This document shows, piece by piece, positions 17,600-24,669 of a stretch of 64,000 nucleotides of DNA; position 1 is the first letter of the stretch, and the number at the start of each line of letters is the position of its first letter. Source of the stretch: Sulfurospirillum cavolei. Its GTDB lineage: Bacteria > Campylobacterota > Campylobacteria > Campylobacterales > Sulfurospirillaceae. Location of the stretch: contig NZ_AP014724.1 of the NCBI RefSeq assembly GCF_001548055.1, forward strand, positions 930,001 through 994,000, in the 5' to 3' direction. A program made the position numbers and the translations under genes. A model generated the notes under the pieces. That model had not been told where the DNA came from. It saw nothing but the letters and a program-made list of their open reading frames with translations, and did not search any database.

Positions 17600-17969
17600 T
17601 CGAACCTTAATGGTATTATCAACGCTTGAAGATATCGACATGTCTATCGATATGGTCATCGAGCGATTTAAAGCCATTAAAACGGTAGATGATTTTCTTT
17701 CCAGCGCCGAGAACATCGAAAAATTAGACAGTATCGCCATGCGTTTATTGGCGATTGGTGAAGGTTTAAAAAACATTGACAAATTGACCGATGGGCAACT
17801 ACTACCACGTTATCCAAGCATTGAATGGAAAAATATCAAAGGACTTAGAGATGTGTTATCGCATCATTATTTTGATATTAACGCTGAAATATTGTTCGAT
17901 GTATGCTCTTCCAAACTCGGTGAATTATCGAGAGTTATCAAACTAATGAGCAAAGATTTAAAGGTTTGA
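17592..17969 (+). CDS. hepT: HepT-like toxin (HEPN ribonuclease, DUF86), module 2
   Basis: 125 residues, all-helical, of the DUF86/HepT family: the I-A-M-R-L-L-A-I-G-E-G-L-K-N-I stretch and P-S-I-E-W-K-N-I-K-G-L-R-D-V-L-S-H-H-Y are family hallmarks, with the R-x4-H-x-Y catalytic and modification site near residue 94. It is the downstream gene of the pair and looks intact. Compared with module 1 the protein is a more canonical DUF86 member (W-x-x-I-x-G-x-R-x-x-L-x-H). Confidence 0.9.
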   Translation: MSDRTLMVLSTLEDIDMSIDMVIERFKAIKTVDDFLSSAENIEKLDSIAMRLLAIGEGLKNIDKLTDGQLLPRYPSIEWKNIKGLRDVLSHHYFDINAEILFDVCSSKLGELSRVIKLMSKDLKV

Positions 17970-18024
17970 ACTCTTTTAAAACACTCAATATCTTAAAATG
18001 CCTTGCCTCGTAAAAAGGGTCAAA

Positions 18025-18038
18025 GTTAAAAGTTTAAC
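18025..18038. promoter_or_regulatory. Inverted repeat GTTAAA-AG-TTTAAC
   Basis: Perfect 6-bp half-sites around a two-base spacer, 14 bases upstream of the -24 element of a sigma-54-like promoter. It could be a regulator site; the binding protein is unknown. Confidence 0.35.
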
Positions 18039-18051
18039 TCTATAAATGCTA

Positions 18052-18065
18052 GGAATAAATTTTGC
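18052..18065 (+). promoter_or_regulatory. Sigma-54-like promoter (GG-N10-GC)
   Basis: TAGGAATAAATTTTGCTTTT has GG at 18052-18053 and GC at 18064-18065 with exactly ten bases between, plus GGAA and TTTGCTT context as in Campylobacterota RpoN promoters. The start codon of the frameshifted gene follows 30 bases later, fitting a short leader. In this phylum RpoN mostly drives middle flagellar genes. Confidence 0.6.
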
Positions 18066-18095
18066 TTTTTTTTACTAAAAAGCAGGAATCATAGC

Positions 18096-18610
18096 ATGAT
18101 TCGTTCTTCGACCAACGCCGTTACTGCTTCATATGCTACACCGTCTAAAAGTGTTAAGGTGACTGACCCTCAAACAGGCGTTGAGCATATTGCGTATTAT
18201 GGATATGCTATCAAGCGAATCATTGAAACCGACATCAACGTATGGGTTTATGCAGGCATTAGCGCAAACGTATGATCCTAGCTCTATGAGTGAAGACGAT
18301 TTATCAGCAATGGCGGACGCTAACTCAGGAAGGTTTTTTGCAAACTTCTGATGCTGAAAAAATGAAACTAAGCTACAACGATTTGTCTCAATCGCTTCAT
18401 TTAACAGATACAAAAATAGAGAGTAATCAAACCGTTGATTTGTTGTCACTTTACAAAGATATGCAGTCAAAACTTAGTGACAATCAAACGACGCAAGCCA
18501 ATATTTTGGCGACGAAGATTGACGCATTGCAAACATTGGAAAATATACAAGCGAATCGTCCAACTGATATTCATGCCGAAAAAGTCTCTTTAACTTCACT
18601 GTGGAGCTAA
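18096..18610 (+). pseudogene. Frameshifted gene of unknown function behind a sigma-54-like promoter
   Basis: ATG at 18096 follows AGGAAT at a good distance. Frame 1 gives MIRSSTNAVTASYATPSKSV and continues to about 18245, then stops at TGA 18273. A second frame carries on (G-F-M-Q-A-L-A-Q-T-Y-D-P-S-S-M-S-E-D-D-L-S-A-M-A-D) to about 18312. A third frame completes it (L-T-Q-E-G-F-L-Q-T-S-D-A-E-K-M) to TAA at 18608. Joined, they form one smooth acidic helical protein of about 170 residues, so two separate indels broke it. I do not recognise the family; the RpoN-like promoter suggests a flagellum-related origin. Sequencing error is the alternative. Confidence 0.7.
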
Positions 18611-18626
18611 AAGAGCGTTTGTGCTT

Positions 18627-18672
18627 TTACATGTAAGGCAAAATCATCAATAATCTTATTTTACGTTATAAT
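18627..18672 (+). promoter_or_regulatory. Promoter of the WG-repeat gene with TTACATGTAA element
   Basis: TTACATGTAA at 18627-18636, AAATCATCAATAAT in between, and TATAAT at 18667-18672 after a 30-base gap. It is near-identical in layout to 17241-17287. Confidence 0.55.
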
Positions 18673-18703
18673 CGTGTGAAATAAAAAAGCAATTTTAAGT
18701 GCG

Positions 18704-18713
18704 TTACATGTAA
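18704..18713. repeat. TTACATGTAA palindrome copy overlapping ribosome-binding region
   Basis: This copy lies in the leader of the WG-repeat gene and runs straight into AAAGGATAGAGA-ATG, so the palindrome is within ten bases of the Shine-Dalgarno site. It could influence translation if it folds or is bound. Confidence 0.8.
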
Positions 18714-18723
18714 AGGATAGAGA

Positions 18724-20229
18724 ATGAAATTTCGAAAAATCATAGTAGCTTTTTTGGCAACACTGAGTGTCGTTTTTGCGTCGGAGGGTTGGAATCTGGA
18801 CGATTTACACCCCAAAACAAATGAAACCGATCGAGCTTTTCGTAGTCGTCTTTTTCTTTTAGATAGAGCAATCATCGGCAGAGCCGTTGTTGAGAGTTAT
18901 AATGAGGCGGAAGGTGTTTTAAATGTCAAAATCGACATTGAAAAGAATCTAGCACAAAACGTATTGGACAGTGATTCGATTGTGAAGAACGTATGGCATA
19001 TCGAAACCTCAAAAGAAGAAGCCAATCGCTTATTAGCCGAAGCAAAGTCTTATGATATTACGGGAAGAGTGCAAGCGGATTCAAGCGGCAATGCGTTGAT
19101 CTACAATATGATGTTACAACACTATCTTATTTACAGACTTTTTCCTTTTGAAAACGACATCAAGAACAGGTTTATTTTTGAAGACGGTATAACCTTAACG
19201 AAAAAAAATAAAGAAATAAAATACGTTAACAAAAACGGCGATCTTATAACGGAGTCTCAATTTGAAGACGGGCATGCTTTTTATAAGGGAACGGCTTTGG
19301 TCAAACAAAACGGCAAATGGGGATTGATCGATAAAAGCGGACATTTTGTTATTCCTGCAAAGTATGAGCAAGCGTATCGTTCGTTTCATGAAGATATAGT
19401 TGCTGTTAAGGAAGAGGGCAAGTGGGGTTTTATTGACCGATCGGCACGGTGGGTGATAGAGCCTAAATTTGAAAACGGCGGTTTTTTTGAATACGGTAGG
19501 GCGTTCATTGAAGAGAATAAAAAAGTCGGTATAATTGATAAACAAGGCAATTGGGTGGTAGAGCCTAAATTCGAGAGAGTTGCTTTTTTTATGGATTCGC
19601 CCATTACCAGCGCACGTGAAAATGGAAAAACCGGACTGATCAATACGGAGGGGCAATGGGTACTTGAGCCTCGTTTTGATGATCTTACGGCAGTTTGTTA
19701 TGTGAATCATACTATTTCGCCGGCAAAAAAAGATGGAAAATACGGGCTGATCGATAAACAAGGCAATTGGGTAATGGAGCCTAAATTTCAATGGATAGGT
19801 TGTTTTAAAAGAGGTTTAGCCTTGGTAAGAGACAATTTAAAAGAGGGTATTATCGATGAAAGCGGTGCATACATTCTCAAACCTATTTTTGATAAGATCG
19901 ATTTTATAACGGACACGACTCCTGAAATTATCGGTGTTGAGAAAGATAAAAAACATGGCTTCATCGATCGAAACGGTCAATGGATCATCGAGCCTAAATT
20001 TAAACGCTTACACTTTTTAACACCCGACGGAATAGCCGTCGCTTCGGAAGACGGAAAACGCTATGGGCTTATTAACCGCAATGCTGAGTGGGTAGTTGAG
20101 CCTAAATTTGATGAAATTAATCCATTTTCAGACGGTATCGCCGAAGCAAAAGTCGATGATAAATGGGGCTATATCGATACAAAAGGACATTGGGTCATTA
20201 CGCCTAAAAAACTCTATATCATTAAATAA
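18724..20229 (+). CDS. Exported WG-repeat protein
   Basis: 501 residues with an N-terminal signal peptide (F-R-K-I-I-V-A-F-L-A-T-L-S-V-V-F-A, cleaved about residue 19), a ~140-residue unique region, then nine consecutive WG (KWG) repeats of about 33-35 residues, e.g. G-K-W-G-L-I-D-K-S-G-H-F-V-I-P and W-V-(I/V)-E-P-K-F. Such repeats are thought to build a beta-propeller or solenoid-like surface; their role is unknown, and they are commonly found in secreted or membrane-linked bacterial proteins. The gene has its own promoter and terminator and no partner gene. The tandem repeats make it prone to copy-number change. Confidence 0.88.
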   Translation: MKFRKIIVAFLATLSVVFASEGWNLDDLHPKTNETDRAFRSRLFLLDRAIIGRAVVESYNEAEGVLNVKIDIEKNLAQNVLDSDSIVKNVWHIETSKEEANRLLAEAKSYDITGRVQADSSGNALIYNMMLQHYLIYRLFPFENDIKNRFIFEDGITLTKKNKEIKYVNKNGDLITESQFEDGHAFYKGTALVKQNGKWGLIDKSGHFVIPAKYEQAYRSFHEDIVAVKEEGKWGFIDRSARWVIEPKFENGGFFEYGRAFIEENKKVGIIDKQGNWVVEPKFERVAFFMDSPITSARENGKTGLINTEGQWVLEPRFDDLTAVCYVNHTISPAKKDGKYGLIDKQGNWVMEPKFQWIGCFKRGLALVRDNLKEGIIDESGAYILKPIFDKIDFITDTTPEIIGVEKDKKHGFIDRNGQWIIEPKFKRLHFLTPDGIAVASEDGKRYGLINRNAEWVVEPKFDEINPFSDGIAEAKVDDKWGYIDTKGHWVITPKKLYIIK

Positions 20230-20235
20230 AAACCT

Positions 20236-20245
20236 TTACATGTAA
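20236..20245. repeat. TTACATGTAA palindrome copy
   Basis: Perfect palindrome six bases after the stop of the WG-repeat gene, i.e. at a 3' end rather than a promoter. This argues that not all copies are transcription-factor sites for a downstream gene. Confidence 0.9.
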
Positions 20246-20323
20246 GCGTTACATCGGAGTTTTGAAGTGATTTTTTGACATGTTCTTCTAACGTTTAAGG
20301 CAATGATCGCCAAGAGTACGATG

Positions 20324-20350
20324 AAGTGCCGATAGGTTGTTTCGGCACTT
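20324..20350 (+). terminator. Terminator between convergent WG-repeat gene and dmeF
   Basis: AAGTGCCGA-N9-TCGGCACTT is a perfect 9-bp stem followed on the plus strand by TTCGAAATTTT. It may serve both directions. Confidence 0.6.
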
Positions 20351-20359
20351 TTCGAAATT

Positions 20360-21274
20360 TTATGATGCGAGTTCGATCGATACGTGTACCAACTCTTCAT
20401 GAATGGAAAGTCCGTGTTTGACCTGCTCGATGCTCAGGGGTGTTTGAGCGCACAGTGTGAGAATGCAGCCGTATTTGCCTTTGCCGACTTGCCATACATG
20501 TAAATCTTTAATCGAGATTTTTTCTTCTAAAGCATTGATAACGTCGATGATTTCTTGAACGATCGGTTCGTCCATCGTTGCGTCTAAGAGTATTTTCCCC
20601 GATTGTTTGATGAGCCCTACCGCCCATATGAAAACCAAGACCGAACCGACGATTCCCATCACCGGATCAAGCCAATTTGCACCCCATAGCATACCGCCTA
20701 AAAGTGCGACAATCGCCAAAACCGACGTCAAGGCATCGGCGAGAACGTGAAGGTAGGCGGCTTTAAGGTTCATATCGTGACGGTGATGATGTTCATGGTG
20801 ATCGTGTCCGTGGTGATGATCGTCTTTGAGCAGCCATGCGCATATAAGATTGACGATCAGCCCGAAAACGGCTATAACGATTGCTTCTTGGTAAGCGATT
20901 TGTACCGGATTGAAAAGACGTTCGATCGAATGGTACGCCATAAAAAAAGCGACGACTAGCAGTAAAATTGCACTGGTATAACCGCCTAGCACTTCTATTT
21001 TATACGTTCCGAAATTGAAGCGAAAATCGTGTGCGTATTTGGTTGCCATAACATATGCCGTAAATGCCATACCGAGTGCTAAGGCATGCGAACTCATATG
21101 CCATCCGTCCGCTAAAAGTGCCATCGAGTTAAAATAAAGGCCGCCGACGATTTCAAAGACCATCATCGTAAACGTCAATAGCGTGGCATAAAGCGTGTTC
21201 TTCTGGGCAATCGGATTTGACGCATCGAAATTGTGTGAATGTGCAAGACTTTTGAGTGATTCTAGCGTGTTCAT
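20360..21274 (-). CDS. dmeF: Cation diffusion facilitator, DmeF-type Co/Ni exporter
   Basis: 304 residues with six membrane helices. The metal-site motif L-A-D-G-W-H-M-S-S-H-A (helix II) and its partner H-V-L-A-D-A-L-T-S (helix V) place paired His/Asp as in CDF exporters, and the F-G-T-Y-K-I-E-V-L-G-G-Y-T-S-A-I block is typical of DmeF. Between helices IV and V lies a His-rich loop (H-H-H-G-H-D-H-H-E-H-H-H-R-H-D) that should bind incoming metal. It pumps divalent metal, most likely cobalt and nickel, out of the cytoplasm using the proton gradient. The divergent RcnR-type regulator and the operator between them support this substrate class. Confidence 0.9.
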   Translation of the reverse strand: MNTLESLKSLAHSHNFDASNPIAQKNTLYATLLTFTMMVFEIVGGLYFNSMALLADGWHMSSHALALGMAFTAYVMATKYAHDFRFNFGTYKIEVLGGYTSAILLLVVAFFMAYHSIERLFNPVQIAYQEAIVIAVFGLIVNLICAWLLKDDHHHGHDHHEHHHRHDMNLKAAYLHVLADALTSVLAIVALLGGMLWGANWLDPVMGIVGSVLVFIWAVGLIKQSGKILLDATMDEPIVQEIIDVINALEEKISIKDLHVWQVGKGKYGCILTLCAQTPLSIEQVKHGLSIHEELVHVSIELAS

Positions 21275-21301
21275 TTTAGACCTTTTTAAAATTCTTTCAG
21301 A

Positions 21302-21316
21302 TACTATACCCCAGTA
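21302..21316. promoter_or_regulatory. RcnR/DmeR-type operator
   Basis: TACT-ATA-CCCC-AGTA on the plus strand reads TACT-GGGG-TAT-AGTA on the minus strand. This is the inverted half-site plus G-tract pattern known for RcnR-family operators. It sits between the starts of dmeF (21274) and dmeR (21344), so one site could repress both genes. Confidence 0.75.
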
Positions 21317-21343
21317 TATCTAATAAAATTCTAAAGGTCAAAA

Positions 21344-21616
21344 ATGTCTCATACGATTGCCGATAAAGAGAAACTGCTTTTGCGGGTTAAAAAAATTAAA
21401 GGTCAATTGAGCAGTCTTGAAAAAGCTTTGGAAGACGAAAAAGAGTGTTTTAAAATACTACAACAAATCAGCGCGGCACGCGGTGCAATACACTCGTTAA
21501 TGAGCGAGGTACTGGACGGGCATATCAAAGAACATCTGGGAAATCACGTCAGCGAAGCCGATAGAGAAAAAGAGATACAAAACCTTGCTTCGCTTTTAAA
21601 AACGTATTTAAAATAA
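21344..21616 (+). CDS. dmeR: RcnR/CsoR-family metal-responsive repressor
   Basis: 90 residues, the usual size. The metal-ligand fingerprint matches RcnR rather than CsoR or FrmR: His3 right behind the start, Cys35, His60 and His64 are all present. CsoR would need a second Cys after the His. Known RcnR/DmeR proteins bind DNA as apo-tetramers and let go when Ni(II) or Co(II) binds, derepressing the exporter. It is divergent from dmeF with a shared operator in between. Because the first ligands include His3 and the N-terminal amine, the ATG at 21344 is well supported. Confidence 0.9.
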   Translation: MSHTIADKEKLLLRVKKIKGQLSSLEKALEDEKECFKILQQISAARGAIHSLMSEVLDGHIKEHLGNHVSEADREKEIQNLASLLKTYLK

Positions 21617-21648
21617 GATTAGGATTGCGTTAAAAGCGTTGATTGCCG

Positions 21649-22317
21649 TTACATCGAAGGCACTTTGACCATATAGCCGATGCCTCGAATATTGACGATA
21701 AAATCTTCTTTTAAGTTGTTTTTGAGGCGGTTGATTTCCGCCCTGATCGTTGCGTCGTCGACGATCGTATCGGAATCTTCCCACACGTTTTCCCTGAACA
21801 TATCGTAGCTACAGACAAATCCTCGATTGTGGGTTAAAAATTTGATGATTTGCAGTTGTCGTTTGGAGAGCACTTGGGGCTCTTCGTGAAAGTAGAGCGT
21901 CATCGCGTCGCAGTCGAAACTGTAAGAGGCGGAGAGTCTTTTATGATGCATCTCTTTTTTGGCGGTTTTGGAGATGCGATCGATTCGAAGATTGAGTTCT
22001 TTGAGGTGAAACGGTTTTTTGAGGTAATCAAAACAGCCCAACTCAAACGCTTTGGAAATATCTTCGATATCGATGAGCGTCGAGATAAAAATGACGGGTG
22101 TGACGTTTTTTTGCGCATGCAATATCTCTAAAATCGTTAATCCGTCAATATTGGGTACGTTAATATCGAAAATGAGCAAGTCGAACTTCTCTTTCTCCAA
22201 AATACCCAAACAAACGTTGCCGTCTCGAACGGCTTTGATCGCGTGTCCGGATGTCGTGAGGTATTGCGTGATCGATTCATTTAGGATAATATCGTCTTCT
22301 AACAGTAAAATTTTCAT
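21649..22317 (-). CDS. OmpR-family response regulator
   Basis: 222 residues: receiver domain with the acidic pair E-D-D near residue 8, phospho-Asp in L-L-I-F-D-I-N-V-P (about 51) and conserved Lys in Y-L-K-K-P-F, then a winged-helix DNA-binding domain (about 130-222) ending G-I-G-Y-M-V. It overlaps the FIST kinase gene upstream by four bases (ATGA), so it is the kinase's partner. Its targets are unknown; the nearest large promoter region is the one in front of the aldehyde oxidoreductase operon, 2.4 kb away, and a link is only a guess. Confidence 0.92.
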   Translation of the reverse strand: MKILLLEDDIILNESITQYLTTSGHAIKAVRDGNVCLGILEKEKFDLLIFDINVPNIDGLTILEILHAQKNVTPVIFISTLIDIEDISKAFELGCFDYLKKPFHLKELNLRIDRISKTAKKEMHHKRLSASYSFDCDAMTLYFHEEPQVLSKRQLQIIKFLTHNRGFVCSYDMFRENVWEDSDTIVDDATIRAEINRLKNNLKEDFIVNIRGIGYMVKVPSM

Positions 22318-24200
22318 GCGTTCTCGATTTTAAATTGGTATGAAAAAGAGGTCACGTTCTCGTCTGAGAGCAACGTGATTTTCACATTTTCTTCCTTACA
22401 GATTCTTTTAACGAGATTGAGTCCGAGCCCAAAACCGTCTTGCGCCTGCTCTTCGCGGTAGTACTCTTCAAAGACTTTTTCGGGTTTTTGGATTTTGCGC
22501 GAATGCGATGCGATGCTGAAAAGATAACCGTCTTCTTTGACATGTACACCGACCGTGATTTTTTCGTTTTCAAACGTATATTTGATAGCATTGGTCAAAT
22601 TATTGTCGATAATACGTTGTAATTTCGTATCGTTAAATAAGATGAGTGCTTGCGCGCAATCGGTTTCAAAACAAAAAACGGATTTGGCTTTATCGGCGAC
22701 TTGGGCGAAAAAATCGATGCGGCAACGAACGTAATCGACTAAATCGATCGGACGTTTGGCGTAGTGAATTTGGTCTTGTTTGATGAGGTAACTGAGATCG
22801 TCGTACATTGAAAAGATGCTTTTGACCGCAACTTCGATATTTTCCAAATAAACGCTTTTGCCAAACTCCATTTCGTGTAGCTCGATACTGCTCATGATGA
22901 TGCTTAGGGGCGTATTCATCTCGTGAACGGTGTAACGCAAAAATTGTCGGTGCGACGCGAGAAGGTTTTTGGAGTAATTCATCTGTTTTTCAAGCCGCTT
23001 GGATTGTTTATCGTAATCGCGCGCGCTTTGTTCGATCAAATGGGTCAGCGACTCAATCGTTTTGGAATAAGGAGCACTTTTTTTGGTCTCTTCTTGATCG
23101 GGGATAGGGATAAAAGCGGGCTCTAAAGATTCGCTCAGCGCCACGACGGTAAGCGTTTGATTGAGCAGTTTGTTGTGACCGTTGTGGTGAAAAAATTCCG
23201 AATAAGTAAAAAACCCCGATGTGGGAGCCGTTTTGGAAAACGATCCAATCCCCATTTTAATTAAAAACGGCATAAATCGTCTGCGTGCCATACAGGAAAA
23301 GACGTAAAACGTTTCGACGTTAATCGTATGTAAATTTTTTAAAACTTCTATGGGGTCTTTCATCAGCGATTCCGCGTCCCCAAAGCCGATTCGCACTTGA
23401 TCGCCTTCTTCTAAATTGCCGCTAAAGCTGAGGCTTTCGTCTTCATGTTTCGCAATCACGGCGCGTGCCATGATAATGCCGTTTTTTTCCATAATAAGGG
23501 GAAATTCGATTCGGGAAAATTTACCTCCGAGGTATTTGTCGTAAAAAAAAGCGGCTTTCATATCGTCTATCTTATAGACGCGGTTGTTGTGAGCCTTTGT
23601 AATAGTATGCTTGAGTCCGACGGGTTTCCAGTCGAATTTATAATCGGTCGCGACATGTAAGCGGTCGGAATTCAACGAAACGCCGACGACGCCTTTGCTT
23701 AAAACGGTCGTTTGCGAGGAGATAAACGTTTGTTCAAACTTACCGTTATCGCCTGCCATACCGCCGCAAATCGGTATTGTCGCATCGTATGCTTCGACGC
23801 CTTTTAGAAACTCTTCGGCGTTCATATGCGTGCCGTCGGAGAAAAGAATCAATAATTTCGTGTTCGGCGTAATTAAATCGGAAGCCAACTTATAACCGCA
23901 TTGAAACGAGTCGTCATCGAGCGAATACGCCGTTTTCAGCAACGTCTGCTCAAAAACGCTGATCGAGATAACGCTTTGTTGCGTCGTAATACGCTCTCCG
24001 TAAATTTCGCCATCAGTCGTCGTTCCGATACAGATCGCCTGCGGCAAAGCAGAGGCAAAGAGATCGACCATCTTTTGCAGGACTTCTTGCCCTTGCCCGC
24101 AAAAGAGCTGTACGAGAATATTCTGTTCGTGACGTAAAGGCGTAAAATCGATAATAGTATCGAGCGAACCCGATTCATAGCAAAAATTGTATGTTTTCAA
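22314..24200 (-). CDS. Cytoplasmic sensor histidine kinase with FIST sensor domains
   Basis: 628 residues and no membrane helix. Residues ~25-370 form FIST_N and FIST_C domains (C-I-G-T-T-T-D-G-E-I, G-G-M-A-G-D-N-G-K-F, F-S-C-M-A-R-R near the end), proposed to sense small ligands such as amino acids. A coiled coil follows, then the dimerisation helix with the phospho-His in Y-T-V-H-E-M-N-T-P-L-S-I-I near residue 427, and the ATPase domain with N-N-L-T-N-A-I-K-Y and G-F-G-L-G-L-N-L-V. The start is TTG at 24200, preceded by AAGGAG at the right distance. It forms a two-component pair with the overlapping response regulator. Confidence 0.9.
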   Translation of the reverse strand: MKTYNFCYESGSLDTIIDFTPLRHEQNILVQLFCGQGQEVLQKMVDLFASALPQAICIGTTTDGEIYGERITTQQSVISISVFEQTLLKTAYSLDDDSFQCGYKLASDLITPNTKLLILFSDGTHMNAEEFLKGVEAYDATIPICGGMAGDNGKFEQTFISSQTTVLSKGVVGVSLNSDRLHVATDYKFDWKPVGLKHTITKAHNNRVYKIDDMKAAFFYDKYLGGKFSRIEFPLIMEKNGIIMARAVIAKHEDESLSFSGNLEEGDQVRIGFGDAESLMKDPIEVLKNLHTINVETFYVFSCMARRRFMPFLIKMGIGSFSKTAPTSGFFTYSEFFHHNGHNKLLNQTLTVVALSESLEPAFIPIPDQEETKKSAPYSKTIESLTHLIEQSARDYDKQSKRLEKQMNYSKNLLASHRQFLRYTVHEMNTPLSIIMSSIELHEMEFGKSVYLENIEVAVKSIFSMYDDLSYLIKQDQIHYAKRPIDLVDYVRCRIDFFAQVADKAKSVFCFETDCAQALILFNDTKLQRIIDNNLTNAIKYTFENEKITVGVHVKEDGYLFSIASHSRKIQKPEKVFEEYYREEQAQDGFGLGLNLVKRICKEENVKITLLSDENVTSFSYQFKIENA

Positions 24201-24669
24201 TCCGTGTCTCCTTATCGTTACCTCATTACCTTAAAATGACCCGATGGCTTTTGGAAGATAAACGCGCTCATTATAAAGTGAAAAAGATAAGGTTTTGCTT
24301 GTCACAATATCACACATCGGTCATTTTTTTATCCGGAAGAGGGTGAAATAGCCCTTTTTGCTATATTCATGCTACAGTCATAGTATATGATCTTTAGTAA
24401 CAAAACTTAATAAACAAGATTAAGAAAAAACATAGCTTACGGGAGGTTAAAAAGTCATCTACATCACATGTACATTGTAAAATGTATATGCATATGGCGG
24501 GTTTAACGCGGGTGAGTTTTTTAATTATCTATCCTATTTAATATGCAAAAAGAGCATGTTAACGTATCGATCGGATTTTTAGAAAACTTATGGATACAAA
24601 TATGTGATTTTTGCATAATTCTTCACATGTAAGGAAAATGCAAAGACTCTATTGACAAGGGGAAACAAC
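24201..24669. promoter_or_regulatory. 469-bp divergent regulatory region before the aldehyde oxidoreductase operon
   Basis: No gene fits here. Between 24466 and 24495 three palindromic elements are packed together: ACATGT, TACATT-GTAA-AATGTA and ATATGCATAT. Directly after comes TGGCGGGTTTAACGC, which has the GG-N10-GC spacing of a sigma-54 promoter (GG at 24496) but a poor -12 box. Another one-sided palindrome copy, TCACATGTAAGG, lies near 24624. The promoter of the operon is probably here, but I cannot fix its start point. Confidence 0.5.

Noticed and set aside
19195-19791. 198-codon minus-strand frame opposite the WG-repeat gene
   Set aside because: It mirrors the periodic repeat codons of the plus-strand gene, has no start signal and no recognisable product.
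19261-20229. Repeat array that might be CRISPR
   Set aside because: The periodicity is the coding WG repeat; units diverge and there are no constant repeats with unique spacers.
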